A stretch of 6,987 nt of DNA from an uncultured Eubacteriales bacterium (GCA_900549495.1 UROL01000095.1:1-6987), one strand, 5' to 3'. Shown: positions 1 through 6,574, numbered from the stretch's first letter. The notes: generated from the letters alone by a model not told the origin. A program made the numbers and translations.

Positions 1-306
1 CAATACCACAGGGCGGTAGACACCCGCCTCCTCCACATACTGGACACCGAACCGGCACAGGGCGCTGCACCAGCAGCTTTCGGCATCGGCCTCATCCTGG
101 GCCAGGAGCTTCTGATAAACGGCCAGAGCCTTGTCGAATTTCCCAGCTCTGCGCAGATAATTTCCGCAGTTGTGGGCAGAGGCCTGCTCCTTGCCGGTGC
201 TTCGGGGAAGGGTCATCACCGCACCGCAGCTGGCGCAGGCCCCCAGGCTGCCCTCTGGAAGGGGGGCGACATTGCCGCCGCAGTATTTGCATTTTAGAGT
301 TGCCAA
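1..306 (-). CDS. Zinc-ribbon and TPR-like protein, N-terminal part (runs off left edge)
   Basis: The reading frame stays open to base 1, so only the first 102 residues are visible and the C-terminal domain is unknown. Residues 6-27 form a zinc ribbon with two Cys-x2-Cys knuckles, CKYC (C6, C9) and CASC (C24, C27). Residues about 44-92 look like a TPR-type helical repeat: NYLRRAGKFDKALAVYQKLL, then an acidic stretch, then a segment resembling the 'W..xLCRYGIEYVE' pattern common in clostridial proteins. From memory, this N-terminal module occurs in Clostridia joined to various C-terminal domains, including TIR; which one follows here cannot be seen. I chose the TTG at 306 because AGGCGGTG lies at the right distance and because the upstream ATG (330) overlaps the promoter -10 box. 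It is transcribed divergently from proB. The domain reading is fairly firm; the function is unknown. Confidence 0.75.
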   Translation of the reverse strand, partial: MATLKCKYCGGNVAPLPEGSLGACASCGAVMTLPRSTGKEQASAHNCGNYLRRAGKFDKALAVYQKLLAQDEADAESCWCSALCRFGVQYVEEAGVYRPVVL

Positions 307-311
307 GCCAT

Positions 312-319
312 CACCGCCT
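312..319 (-). promoter_or_regulatory. Ribosome binding site deciding the TTG start
   Basis: On the minus strand this reads AGGCGGTG, one mismatch from AGGAGGTG. The AGGCGG core is followed by 7 nt and then TTG at 306-304. No comparable site precedes the ATG at 330. The predicted transcript starts near 322, so this is a very short leader with the ribosome site almost at its 5' end. Confidence 0.6.
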
Positions 320-328
320 TTTTCTGTC

Positions 329-357
329 ATTATATGGGTGGTATGTCCGAAAGTCAA
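329..357 (-). promoter_or_regulatory. Sigma-A-type promoter for the zinc-ribbon gene
   Basis: Read on the minus strand, a -35 box TTGACT (357-352) is followed by exactly 17 bp and a perfect -10 box TATAAT (334-329). Transcription should begin near 323-322. The last two bases of the -10 box are the first two of an in-frame ATG (330-328), so that ATG would not be in the mRNA. The box sequences and spacing are direct observations; activity is inferred. Confidence 0.75.
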
Positions 358-421
358 CGGAAATATGTGCATCCTGTCGGCGGCTCTCAAGGCAGGGTAT
401 GAAAAAAAGGAAAATCCCCCC

Positions 422-450
422 TTTATTTCCGGAGACAAAAGGAATATAAT
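422..450 (+). promoter_or_regulatory. Probable promoter of the proBAC operon
   Basis: A perfect TATAAT lies at 445-450. The hexamer 17 bp upstream is TTTATT (422-427), a poor -35, so the promoter may need an activator or rely mainly on its -10. The predicted start near 457 leaves a leader of about 26 nt before proB, too short for a T-box or riboswitch. The proB ribosome site AGGAGG is at 471-476, 6 nt before the ATG. Confidence 0.55.
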
Positions 451-482
451 GACAAGAATAAAAGCATTTCAGGAGGGGCCCA

Positions 483-1265
483 ATGCGTATTGTGATAAAA
501 ATCGGTACAAGCACCCTGACCCATTCCACAGGGCACCTGAATATCCGCCGGGTTGCCTCCCTGTGCCAGGTGGTCAGCGACATTAAAAATGCGGGGCATG
601 AGGTGATTCTGGTATCCTCCGGGGCCATCGGCATGGGGGTAGGGAAGCTGGGCCTGCGCCAGCGCCCCGGGGATATCCCCGGGAAGCAGGCCGCTGCCGC
701 TGTGGGTCAGTGTGAGCTGATGTACATCTATGATAAGCTCTTCGGGGATTACCACCATACCGTGGCCCAGCTGCTGATTACCGGGGAGGATGTGGCCTGC
801 GAAAAGCGCCACCGGAATTTCAGCAACACCCTGAACCGGCTGCTGGACCTGGGGGCCCTGCCCATCATCAATGAGAACGACACCGTGGCCACCGAGGAGA
901 TTGTCATCGGCGACAACGACACCCTGGCTGCCATTGTGGCCAAAAGCGTGGGGGCGGCGCTGCTGGTGCTGCTGTCGGATATCGACGGCCTGTATACCGC
1001 CGACCCCCGCAAGGATGCCTCCGCTGTGCTAATCCCCACCGTGACTGCCCTGGACGATTCCCTTCGGGCGCTGGCCGGTGTCAGCGGCAGCGAGCAGGGC
1101 ACCGGAGGCATGATTACCAAATTGCAGGCAGCGGAAATCTGTATGCATTGCGGCTGCGATATGGTCATTGCCAACGGCAATGCGCCGGAGCATCTCTATG
1201 CCATTCTGGAGGGAGCCCCCATCGGCACCCGCTTTGTGGCCCGGAAACAGGAGGAAGGCTTATGA
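483..1265 (+). CDS. proB: Glutamate 5-kinase, short form without PUA domain
   Basis: This cytoplasmic kinase phosphorylates L-glutamate to gamma-glutamyl phosphate with ATP, the first and usually feedback-controlled step of proline synthesis. The 260 residues form one amino-acid-kinase domain: KIGTST at 6-11 (phosphate-binding Lys6), SSGAI at 45-49, INENDTVAT at 129-137, IGDNDTLAA at 142-150, [12 protein letters not shown] at about 165-176, and [12 protein letters not shown] at 206-217. The protein ends just after this domain, whereas the E. coli enzyme (367 residues) carries a C-terminal PUA domain. A strong AGGAGG precedes the ATG by 6 nt. It is the first gene of the operon, and its TGA overlaps the proA start within ATGA. 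Identification is secure. Confidence 0.97.
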   Translation: MRIVIKIGTSTLTHSTGHLNIRRVASLCQVVSDIKNAGHEVILVSSGAIGMGVGKLGLRQRPGDIPGKQAAAAVGQCELMYIYDKLFGDYHHTVAQLLITGEDVACEKRHRNFSNTLNRLLDLGALPIINENDTVATEEIVIGDNDTLAAIVAKSVGAALLVLLSDIDGLYTADPRKDASAVLIPTVTALDDSLRALAGVSGSEQGTGGMITKLQAAEICMHCGCDMVIANGNAPEHLYAILEGAPIGTRFVARKQEEGL

Positions 1266-2500
1266 TGGAATTGCTTGCCGCCGCCCGTGGGGCGAAGAAC
1301 CAAGTGGGCCAGCTGAGCACCTGGCAGAAAAACCAGGCGCTGCTGGCCATGGCAGAGGCCCTGGAAGAGAGCCGGGAAAATATTCTGGCCGCCAATGCCC
1401 TGGATTTGTCCGCTGCCCGGGGAAGCATCAGCGAGGTGATGCTGGACAGGCTCCGGCTCACCCCGGAGCGTATCGCCGCCATGGCCCAGGGAATCCGGGA
1501 TGTGGTGGGCCTTCCCGACCCGGTGGGGGTGGTGCTGGAGGAGACGGTTCGCCCGGATGGACTGACCATTCAGAAGGTCTCCGTCCCCATGGGGGTGATA
1601 GCCATCATCTATGAGAGCCGCCCCAATGTCACCAGCGATGCCGCCGCCCTGGCCTTGAAAAGCGGCAATGTGTGCATCCTCCGGGGCGGCAAGGAGGCCA
1701 TTCACTCCGCCACTGCCATTGTGGATGCCCTGAAAAGGGGGCTTTCCCAGGCGGGGATTACGGAGAATGCAGTCAATCTGGTGCAGGATACCTCCCGAAG
1801 CTCTGCCACTGCCCTGATGACAGCCCAGGGCTATGTGGATTTGCTGATTCCCCGGGGCGGTGCCGGGCTGATTGCGGCCTGTGTCCGCAATGCCACGGTG
1901 CCCTGCATCGCCACCGGTACCGGCATCTGCCACGTGTATGTGGAAAAGACAGCCGACCAGGATATGGCACTGCGGATTGTTGAGAACGCCAAAACCAGCC
2001 GCCCCAGCGTGTGCAACGCAGAGGAGGTGCTGCTGGTGGACAAGGCCATTGCCGGGGAATTCCTGCCCAAGCTCTATCAGCGCCTGGTGGCCCAAAGCGC
2101 CCACCCGGTGGAGCTGCGGCTGGACGAAACCGCCCAGTCCATTATTCCCGGTACCCCGGCAGGGGAGCGGGACTTCGACACGGAGTTCCTGGACTACGTT
2201 CTGGCGGTGGGCTGCGTAGAGGGGCCGGAGGCGGCCATTGCCCACATTGGGGCCCACTCCACCGGCCACAGCGAGGCCATTATCACCCGGGATGAGGCCG
2301 TGGCCCGGAAGTTCTGCGCCTGTGTAGACAGTGCGGCGGTATATGTCAATGCCTCCACCCGGTTTACCGACGGCGGCGAATTCGGGCTGGGCTGCGAGAT
2401 GGGTATCTCCACCCAGAAGCTCCACGCCCGGGGCCCCATGGGGCTGCGGGAGCTGACCACCTATCACTATATCGTCCGGGGCAACGGACATATCCGATAA
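1262..2500 (+). CDS. proA: Glutamate-5-semialdehyde dehydrogenase (gamma-glutamyl phosphate reductase)
   Basis: It reduces gamma-glutamyl phosphate with NADPH to glutamate-5-semialdehyde, which cyclises to pyrroline-5-carboxylate. At 412 residues it is close to the E. coli enzyme (417). Seen in the sequence are YESRPNVT (117-124), [12 protein letters not shown] (135-146), the cofactor-side PRGGAGLI region near 198-204, and the catalytic cysteine C251 in [10 protein letters not shown]. The C-terminal part has the family block [17 protein letters not shown] chose the ATG at 1262 because AGGAGG at 1249-1254 lies 7 nt upstream; an adjacent in-frame ATG at 1265 is an equally readable second choice. 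The frame stays open upstream to 1148 but that part lies within proB. The ATGA overlap with proB suggests translational coupling, in keeping with ProB passing its unstable product to ProA. Confidence 0.97.
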   Translation: MMELLAAARGAKNQVGQLSTWQKNQALLAMAEALEESRENILAANALDLSAARGSISEVMLDRLRLTPERIAAMAQGIRDVVGLPDPVGVVLEETVRPDGLTIQKVSVPMGVIAIIYESRPNVTSDAAALALKSGNVCILRGGKEAIHSATAIVDALKRGLSQAGITENAVNLVQDTSRSSATALMTAQGYVDLLIPRGGAGLIAACVRNATVPCIATGTGICHVYVEKTADQDMALRIVENAKTSRPSVCNAEEVLLVDKAIAGEFLPKLYQRLVAQSAHPVELRLDETAQSIIPGTPAGERDFDTEFLDYVLAVGCVEGPEAAIAHIGAHSTGHSEAIITRDEAVARKFCACVDSAAVYVNASTRFTDGGEFGLGCEMGISTQKLHARGPMGLRELTTYHYIVRGNGHIR

Positions 2501-2511
2501 GGAGAATCAAT

Positions 2512-3297
2512 ATGACGTATGGATTTTTGGGCTGCGGCAACATGGGCGGGGCAGTGGCCCGGGCTCTGAGCAAGTCCACAAAGGATATTCTCATTACGGA
2601 CCGCAGCGGCAGGGCAAGGCAGCTGGCCCGGGAGCTGGGCATTGGCTATGGCTCGGCTGAGGAAATCGCAGATACCTGCGGCTGCATTTTTCTGGCGGTC
2701 AAGCCTCACATGATGGAGCAGCTTCTGCTCCCCCTTCAGGGGGCGCTGCAGCGGCACAAGCCCCTGCTGATTACCATGGCCGCCGGGCTTTCCGTCAGCC
2801 GGATTGAGCAAATGGCCGGGGGCCCCCTGCCGGTAATTCGCATCATGCCCAACACCCCCGTGGCCGTGGGGGCGGGGATGACCCAGTATTGCTGCAACGG
2901 CCTGGTCAGCGATGCCATGGAGGCCGCCTTCCTGGCGGCAATGGCGCCCTCCGGCCGCCTGGATGCATTGGAGGAGAGGCTGATGGATGCGGCCAGTGCG
3001 CTGTCCGGCTGCGGCCCGGCCTATATGTATCTGTTCCTGGAGGCTCTGGCCGACGGTGCCGTGGCTTGCGGCATCCCCAGGGCCAAGGCTATGGAGTACG
3101 CCGCTGCCACCATGGCCGGTGCGGCCAAAATGGTGCAGGAAACCGGACTTCACCCCGGGGCACTGAAGGATGCGGTCTGCTCCCCTGGGGGCAGCACCAT
3201 TGCCGGGGTGCGGGTGCTGGAGCAGCACGGCTTCCGGGGCGCAGCCATGGACTGCGTGGCGGCTGCCTATGAAAAAAATCAAAAGTTGGGAAAATAA
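2512..3297 (+). CDS. proC: Pyrroline-5-carboxylate reductase
   Basis: It catalyses the last step of proline synthesis, NAD(P)H-dependent reduction of pyrroline-5-carboxylate to proline, in the cytoplasm. The 261 residues are a normal family length. The N-terminal Rossmann domain begins GFLGCGNMG (residues 4-12); VKPHMMEQ (63-70) and RIMPNTPVAVGAGM (110-123) follow. The C-terminal dimerisation domain holds SGCGPAYMYLFLEALADGA (about 165-183) and the family signature LKDAVCSPGGSTIAGV (218-233). Its ribosome site AAGGAG (2499-2504) overlaps the proA stop codon, and the gap to proA is only 11 bp. All three enzymes of the glutamate route are thus in one operon in pathway order. No defects seen. 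Confidence 0.97.
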   Translation: MTYGFLGCGNMGGAVARALSKSTKDILITDRSGRARQLARELGIGYGSAEEIADTCGCIFLAVKPHMMEQLLLPLQGALQRHKPLLITMAAGLSVSRIEQMAGGPLPVIRIMPNTPVAVGAGMTQYCCNGLVSDAMEAAFLAAMAPSGRLDALEERLMDAASALSGCGPAYMYLFLEALADGAVACGIPRAKAMEYAAATMAGAAKMVQETGLHPGALKDAVCSPGGSTIAGVRVLEQHGFRGAAMDCVAAAYEKNQKLGK

Positions 3298-3307
3298 AGG
3301 AGACAAT

Positions 3308-4315
3308 ATGGAATACCGAATTCTTGGAAAAACCGGCCTGCGGGTGTCCCGCCTGGGCCTGGGGGGCATCCCCATTCAGCGGATTGACCAGCTGGGAACC
3401 CGGGAGCTGCTGCGCCTGATGCTGGCCCAGGGGGTCAATTACATCGATACCGCCCGGGGCTATACCGTCAGCGAGGAGTATCTGGGCTTCGCCCTGGAGG
3501 GCATCCGGGAGCAGTTCGTCCTGGCCACCAAGGGCAGGGCCACCACCCGGGAGGAGATGGTGGCGGACATTGACCGCAGCCTTCACAATCTGCGTACCAA
3601 CTACATTGACCTGTACCAGCTCCACAACCCCTCCAATGCAGCCCTGGAGGAAATCCTTGCCCCCGGCGGCGCTCTGGAAGCCCTCCAGGAGGCCAAGGCG
3701 GCGGGCCGAATTGGCCACATCGGCGCAACTGCCCATTCTGTAGAGGTGTTCCGCCGTCTGCTGGATATGGACTGGGTGGAGACCATTATGTTCCCCTATA
3801 ACATTGTGGAGAATCAGGCCGAGGATTTGATTGCCCGGTGCCGGGAAAAGAACATCGGCTTTGTCTGCATGAAGCCCCTAGCCGGTGGGGCCATTGAGGA
3901 TGGCCGACTGGCCCTGCGGTATGTGGCCGCCAACGACAATGTGACGGTGGTTATCCCGGGAATGGCAGAGCCCAAGGAGCTGGAGGAGAATGTGGCGGCG
4001 GTGCAGGACACAGCCCCGCTGAGCGGGCAAGAGCAGGCGGATATCCGCAAGGTGCGGGACAGCCTGGGTACCCAGTTCTGCCGCCGGTGCAATTACTGTG
4101 CCCCCTGCACTGCGGGAATCAGCATCCCCAGCGTCTTCCTGTTCGAGGGCTACCTCTCCCGCTACGGCCTGGGGGACTGGGCCAAGGAGCGCTACGGCAC
4201 CATGGCCCACACCGCCGGCGAATGCGTACAGTGCGGCCTGTGCGAGGAGCGCTGCCCCTACCATCTGCCCATCCGGGAAATGATGAAGCGGACGGCAGAG
4301 AAATTCGGCTACTAA
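3308..4315 (+). CDS. Aldo/keto reductase with C-terminal 4Fe-4S dicluster domain
   Basis: A 335-residue oxidoreductase in two parts. Residues 1 to about 235 are an aldo/keto reductase barrel starting YRILGKTGLRVSRLGLGG, with the catalytic tetrad apparently present: D47 and Y52 in YIDTARGY, K75 in ATKG, H106 in YQLHN. Residues 258-317 carry two cysteine sets, C258, C261, C264, C267 and C306, C309, C312, C316 followed by Pro, as in a ferredoxin-like domain holding two 4Fe-4S clusters. This architecture is a known aldo/keto reductase subfamily in anaerobes; its substrates are mostly unassigned. The ATG at 3308 follows AAGGAG (3297-3302) by 5 nt and lies 10 bp after proC, so it is cotranscribed with the proline genes. 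A link to proline or P5C metabolism is only inferred from position. The frame extends upstream within proC, without a better start. Confidence 0.92.
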   Translation: MEYRILGKTGLRVSRLGLGGIPIQRIDQLGTRELLRLMLAQGVNYIDTARGYTVSEEYLGFALEGIREQFVLATKGRATTREEMVADIDRSLHNLRTNYIDLYQLHNPSNAALEEILAPGGALEALQEAKAAGRIGHIGATAHSVEVFRRLLDMDWVETIMFPYNIVENQAEDLIARCREKNIGFVCMKPLAGGAIEDGRLALRYVAANDNVTVVIPGMAEPKELEENVAAVQDTAPLSGQEQADIRKVRDSLGTQFCRRCNYCAPCTAGISIPSVFLFEGYLSRYGLGDWAKERYGTMAHTAGECVQCGLCEERCPYHLPIREMMKRTAEKFGY

Positions 4316-4320
4316 TGCCA

Positions 4321-4349
4321 GGCTCCTCCGGCCAAAAACCGGAGGAGCC
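4321..4349 (+). terminator. Perfect hairpin after the proBAC-AKR operon, no U-tract
   Basis: Eleven perfectly paired bases (4321-4331 with 4339-4349) enclose the loop CCAAAAA, starting 5 bp after the reductase stop codon. The position fits an operon end, but the bases after the stem (CTCCAACCTC) contain no T-run, so it is not a textbook intrinsic terminator. It could instead be a 3'-end stabiliser, a Rho-assisted end or a weak terminator. Confidence 0.6.
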
Positions 4350-4388
4350 CTCCAACCTCTCACCCTAACAGCAGCGGTTGCGCAGGAC

Positions 4389-4417
4389 TTGACGGAACCT
4401 TAAAAATGTGCTATGAT
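4389..4417 (+). promoter_or_regulatory. Promoter of tRNA-Leu
   Basis: TTGACG (4389-4394) is followed by a 17-bp spacer and TATGAT (4412-4417). TGC immediately before the -10 makes it an extended -10 promoter. The predicted start near 4424 is about 14 nt before the mature tRNA 5' end, leaving a short leader for RNase P to remove. Confidence 0.75.
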
Positions 4418-4437
4418 TCTCCCGTTATCAAAGAAAT

Positions 4438-4523
4438 GCCGCTATGATGGAATGGTAGACATCGCGGACTTAAAATCCGCTGGAGGCAACTCCGTACCGG
4501 TTCGAGTCCGGTTAGCGGCACCA
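4438..4523 (+). tRNA. tRNA-Leu(UAA)
   Basis: A complete 86-nt class II tRNA. The acceptor stem GCCGCTA (4438-4444) pairs perfectly with TAGCGGC (4513-4519), followed by discriminator A and an encoded CCA (4521-4523). The anticodon stem GCGGA/TCCGC encloses the loop CTTAAAA, giving anticodon TAA (4471-4473), which reads the leucine codon UUA and probably UUG. The long variable arm GGAG-GCAA-CTCC and the T arm ACCGG-TTCGAGT-CCGGT are intact. The long variable arm, the anticodon and discriminator A73 all fit leucine. It is a single gene with its own promoter and terminator, not part of a tRNA cluster in this window. Confidence 0.97.
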
Positions 4524-4533
4524 AAATGAAAAG

Positions 4534-4561
4534 CACCACCTTGCGGTGGTGTTTTGTTTTT
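4534..4561 (+). terminator. Intrinsic terminator of tRNA-Leu (bidirectional)
   Basis: Stem CACCACC (4534-4540) with GGTGGTG (4545-4551), loop TTGC, followed by TTTTGTTTTT (4552-4561). The upstream AAAA-G extends the stem into the T-run. On the opposite strand the same stem is followed by CTTTTCATTTT, so it could also stop leftward transcripts from pyrB. Confidence 0.9.
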
Positions 4562-4595
4562 CCGTTCTCCAAAGCGAGGGAATGCTCCAACGTAA

Positions 4596-4639
4596 AAACT
4601 CGCAGCAGTCGGGAGAAAATCCGGGACTGCTGCGAGTTT
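4596..4639 (-). terminator. Intrinsic terminator of the pyr operon
   Basis: A perfect 15-bp inverted repeat, AAACTCGCAGCAGTC (4596-4610) against its complement (4625-4639), has a 14-nt loop. On the minus strand the stem runs into TTTTT and then ACG, giving a short U-tract in the pyrB direction. It begins 27 bp after the pyrB stop codon. In the plus direction only TTT follows, so its main direction is minus. Confidence 0.85.
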
Positions 4640-4666
4640 GGCTAGATGTATGCAATTGCCGGGGCG

Positions 4667-5749
4667 TCAGGCTCTCTGCTCACAGTAAATGCAGCGGTGG
4701 ATGCCGGCGGCTTTGTCGGTGGTGCGGAAAATCTGGGGCAGCTCCTGCTCGGTGGCGGAGATGCACCGGGGATTGGTGCAAACCAGGTCGTAGCGCAGAT
4801 TCTCCCGGTCGATTTCCTCCCGGACAGGGTTGCGCTCTGCTTCCTTCAGCAGCATGAGAATCAGTGCCATGCGCATGTACTTGCCGTTGAGAGCCTGGCG
4901 GAAATAGGCGGCTCTGGGGTCGTCGTCCACGGCCACGCTGATTTCGTTCACCCGGGGCAGGGGGTGCAGCACGCTCATTTTTTCCTTTGCCAGCAGCATC
5001 TTTTCGGGGGTCAGCACATAGCTGTCCTTCAGCCGCTCATACTGCCAGGGGTCATCGAACCGCTCCCGCTGAATCCGGGTCATATACAGGATGTCCAGCT
5101 TGGGCAGGGCCTCTTCCAGGGAGGTAACCTCCTCATAGGGAATGTGCAGCTTTTCCAGCACGTTGAACCGGACAAAGCCGGGGAGCTTCAGCTCCTCTGG
5201 GGAAATCAGCACAAATTTGACGCCGGGGTAACGGCTGGTGGCCTCAATCAGGGAGTGTACCGTCCGGCCATATTTCAGGTCGCCGCAGAAGCCGATGGTC
5301 AGATTGTCCAGGTGCCCCATCTCCCGGGAGATGGTCAGCAGGTCTGCCAGGGTCTGGGTGGGGTGATTGTGCATACCGTCACCGGCGTTGATTACCGGCA
5401 CGGAGGCATTCCGGGAGGCCACGAAGGGAGCGCCGTCCTTGGGGTGGCGGATGGCCATAATGTCGGCGTAGCAGCTGAGAATTTTTGCGGTGTCTGCCAT
5501 GCTCTCGCCCTTGGAGGCGGAGGAGGAGCTTGCCTGGGAGAAGCCAATGACATTGCCGCCCAGCTCTATCATTGCCGCCTCAAAGCTGAGGCGGGTGCGG
5601 GTGGAGGGCTCGAAAAACAGGGTGGCCAGCTTCTTGTGCTTACAGGAATCCCAGTAGTTTTCCGGGTGGGCAATGATGTCCTTTGCCGTGGCAATCAGGC
5701 TGTCGATTTCCTCCACGGATAAATCCAAAATACTGATTAGGCTTCTCAT
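4667..5749 (-). CDS. pyrB: Aspartate carbamoyltransferase fused to a PyrI-type zinc domain
   Basis: It condenses carbamoyl phosphate with L-aspartate to N-carbamoyl-L-aspartate, the committed step of pyrimidine synthesis. Residues 1 to about 305 are the catalytic chain: FEPSTRTR (46-53) and HPTQ (129-132) for carbamoyl phosphate, the SASKGES loop with K80 (77-83), TRIQRERF (224-231), and HPLPRVNEI (262-270) for aspartate. The total of 360 residues exceeds the usual 300-310. The extra C-terminus matches the zinc domain of the regulatory chain PyrI: C324-x4-C329-x23-C353-x2-C356, the same spacing as E. coli PyrI C109, C114, C138 and C141, in similar contexts ([10 protein letters not shown] and CIYCE). 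The allosteric nucleotide-binding domain of PyrI is absent. GGAG lies 7 nt before the ATG, which overlaps the pyrE stop within ATGA. The enzymatic assignment is secure; the role of the tail is inferred. Confidence 0.96.
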   Translation of the reverse strand: MRSLISILDLSVEEIDSLIATAKDIIAHPENYWDSCKHKKLATLFFEPSTRTRLSFEAAMIELGGNVIGFSQASSSSASKGESMADTAKILSCYADIMAIRHPKDGAPFVASRNASVPVINAGDGMHNHPTQTLADLLTISREMGHLDNLTIGFCGDLKYGRTVHSLIEATSRYPGVKFVLISPEELKLPGFVRFNVLEKLHIPYEEVTSLEEALPKLDILYMTRIQRERFDDPWQYERLKDSYVLTPEKMLLAKEKMSVLHPLPRVNEISVAVDDDPRAAYFRQALNGKYMRMALILMLLKEAERNPVREEIDRENLRYDLVCTNPRCISATEQELPQIFRTTDKAAGIHRCIYCEQRA

Positions 5750-6402
5750 TTTGCAGCTCCGTTCTTTTCCAGGTAGGCACGGATGCGGGCCACGTTTTCG
5801 GCGTGCTCGGGCTTTTCCTCCAGATATTCGATGATGTCATACACGTCCACCACGGAGTACACGGGGAAGCCGAATTCCTCCTCCACTTCCTTCATGGCCA
5901 GCTTTTCGCCCTTGCCCCGCTCCTTGCGGTCCACCATGATAAAGGTGGCGGCAACCTTCACGCCCTCCAGATGGCTGAGAATTTCCATGCTCTCCCGGAT
6001 GGCGGTACCGGCGGTGATAACATCCTCCACAATAACCACTTCTTCACCGGCCTGGGGCACATAGCCCACGAACACGCCGCCCTCGCCGTGGTCCTTCACT
6101 TCCTTACGGTTGAAGAAGAAGGGGACGTTCAGGCCGTGCTTGCTCAGCGCCACGGCGGCGGATACGGCAATGGAAATGCCCTTGTAGGCAGGGCCGTAGA
6201 GGACAGCCTGCTTGTTGCCCAGCTTTTCCTGATAGGCCCGGGCATAGAATTCGCCCAGGGTGGCAATTTCGTCACCGGTTTTAATCATACCGGCGTTGAT
6301 GAAGTAGGGAATCTTACGGCCGGATTTGGCGGTGAAGTCACCGAATTTCAGCACACCGGCATTTTCCAGGAACTGGATAAATTCTCTTTTATAGCTTTCC
6401 AT
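5746..6402 (-). CDS. pyrE: Orotate phosphoribosyltransferase
   Basis: It transfers the phosphoribosyl group of PRPP to orotate, making orotidine monophosphate, the substrate of the neighbouring PyrF. The 218 residues are a normal length. Residues 22-30 (DFTAKSGRK, with K26) and PYFINAG (32-38) form the orotate side. [11 protein letters not shown] (99-109) is the flexible catalytic loop with K100, K103 and H105. The acidic PRPP motif [13 protein letters not shown] occupies 122-134. The ATG at 6402 is preceded by AAAGGAG (6416-6410) at a 7-nt gap. It overlaps pyrB by 4 bp, so the two are translationally coupled. No promoter of its own is convincing in the 187-bp gap before it, so it may be read from upstream of pyrF. 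Confidence 0.97.
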   Translation of the reverse strand: MESYKREFIQFLENAGVLKFGDFTAKSGRKIPYFINAGMIKTGDEIATLGEFYARAYQEKLGNKQAVLYGPAYKGISIAVSAAVALSKHGLNVPFFFNRKEVKDHGEGGVFVGYVPQAGEEVVIVEDVITAGTAIRESMEILSHLEGVKVAATFIMVDRKERGKGEKLAMKEVEEEFGFPVYSVVDVYDIIEYLEEKPEHAENVARIRAYLEKNGAAK

Positions 6403-6442
6403 GGTCAGTCTCCTTTGGTTTCAGTTTTTTGGGATGCGGTAT

Positions 6443-6483
6443 GGCGCAAAGCGCCCCAGGGGGAGCCGAGGGCGCTTCGCACC
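6443..6483 (-). repeat. Large hairpin in the pyrF-pyrE gap, flanked by 7-bp direct repeats
   Basis: A 14-bp stem pairs 6443-6456 with 6470-6483 around a 13-nt loop; in the minus-strand RNA it contains two G-U pairs. GGATGCG occurs on both sides in the same orientation (6432-6438 and 6484-6490). No T-run follows the stem on either strand, so it does not look like an intrinsic terminator. On the pyr transcript it ends 26 nt before the pyrE ribosome site. It could be a leader hairpin affecting mRNA processing or stability, or a small dispersed palindromic element with a target duplication. It has no match that I recognise to a PyrR-binding hairpin. Confidence 0.6.
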
Positions 6484-6574
6484 GGATGCGTATACAAAAC
6501 GGTTTCTGCGGGGCATTGAGCCGGGCGGGTTAGGGCACTACCGTATCGGTATATACCCCGTAGCGCCATTGTCC

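Noticed and set aside
92..292. A 66-codon minus-strand frame in the first gene
   Set aside because: It is in a different frame from the zinc-ribbon/TPR reading, which has clear Cys-x2-Cys motifs and a promoter with a ribosome site.
331..482. T-box or other proline-sensing leader before proB
   Set aside because: The leader from the predicted start is about 26 nt, and no T-box core or antiterminator pairing is visible in the whole gap.
1148..1261. N-terminal extension of ProA
   Set aside because: The frame is open upstream but lies within the coding part of proB, has no homology-like sequence, and a strong ribosome site marks 1262.
1196..2491. A 431-codon open frame on the minus strand across proA
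   Set aside because: It is exactly antisense to a well-conserved proA. Long antisense frames are expected where third codon positions are GC-rich; its translation is Gly/His/Pro-rich with no domain signature.
3170..3307. N-terminal extension of the aldo/keto reductase into proC
   Set aside because: The upstream residues do not resemble the family; the reductase fold starts at YRILGKTG just after the ATG at 3308, which has AAGGAG upstream.
4438..4523. tRNA-Leu as an integration site for a mobile element
   Set aside because: No integrase gene, no repeated 3' end of the tRNA and no foreign-looking genes follow; the next gene is pyrB.
4646..5722. A 358-codon open frame on the plus strand across pyrB
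   Set aside because: Antisense shadow of pyrB. The translation has no recognisable motif, no ribosome site, and its start lies just after the pyr terminator stem.
5803..6519. A 238-codon open frame on the plus strand over pyrE and the pyrF-pyrE gap
   Set aside because: Antisense to pyrE for most of its length, with the low-complexity look of a shadow frame and no start signal.
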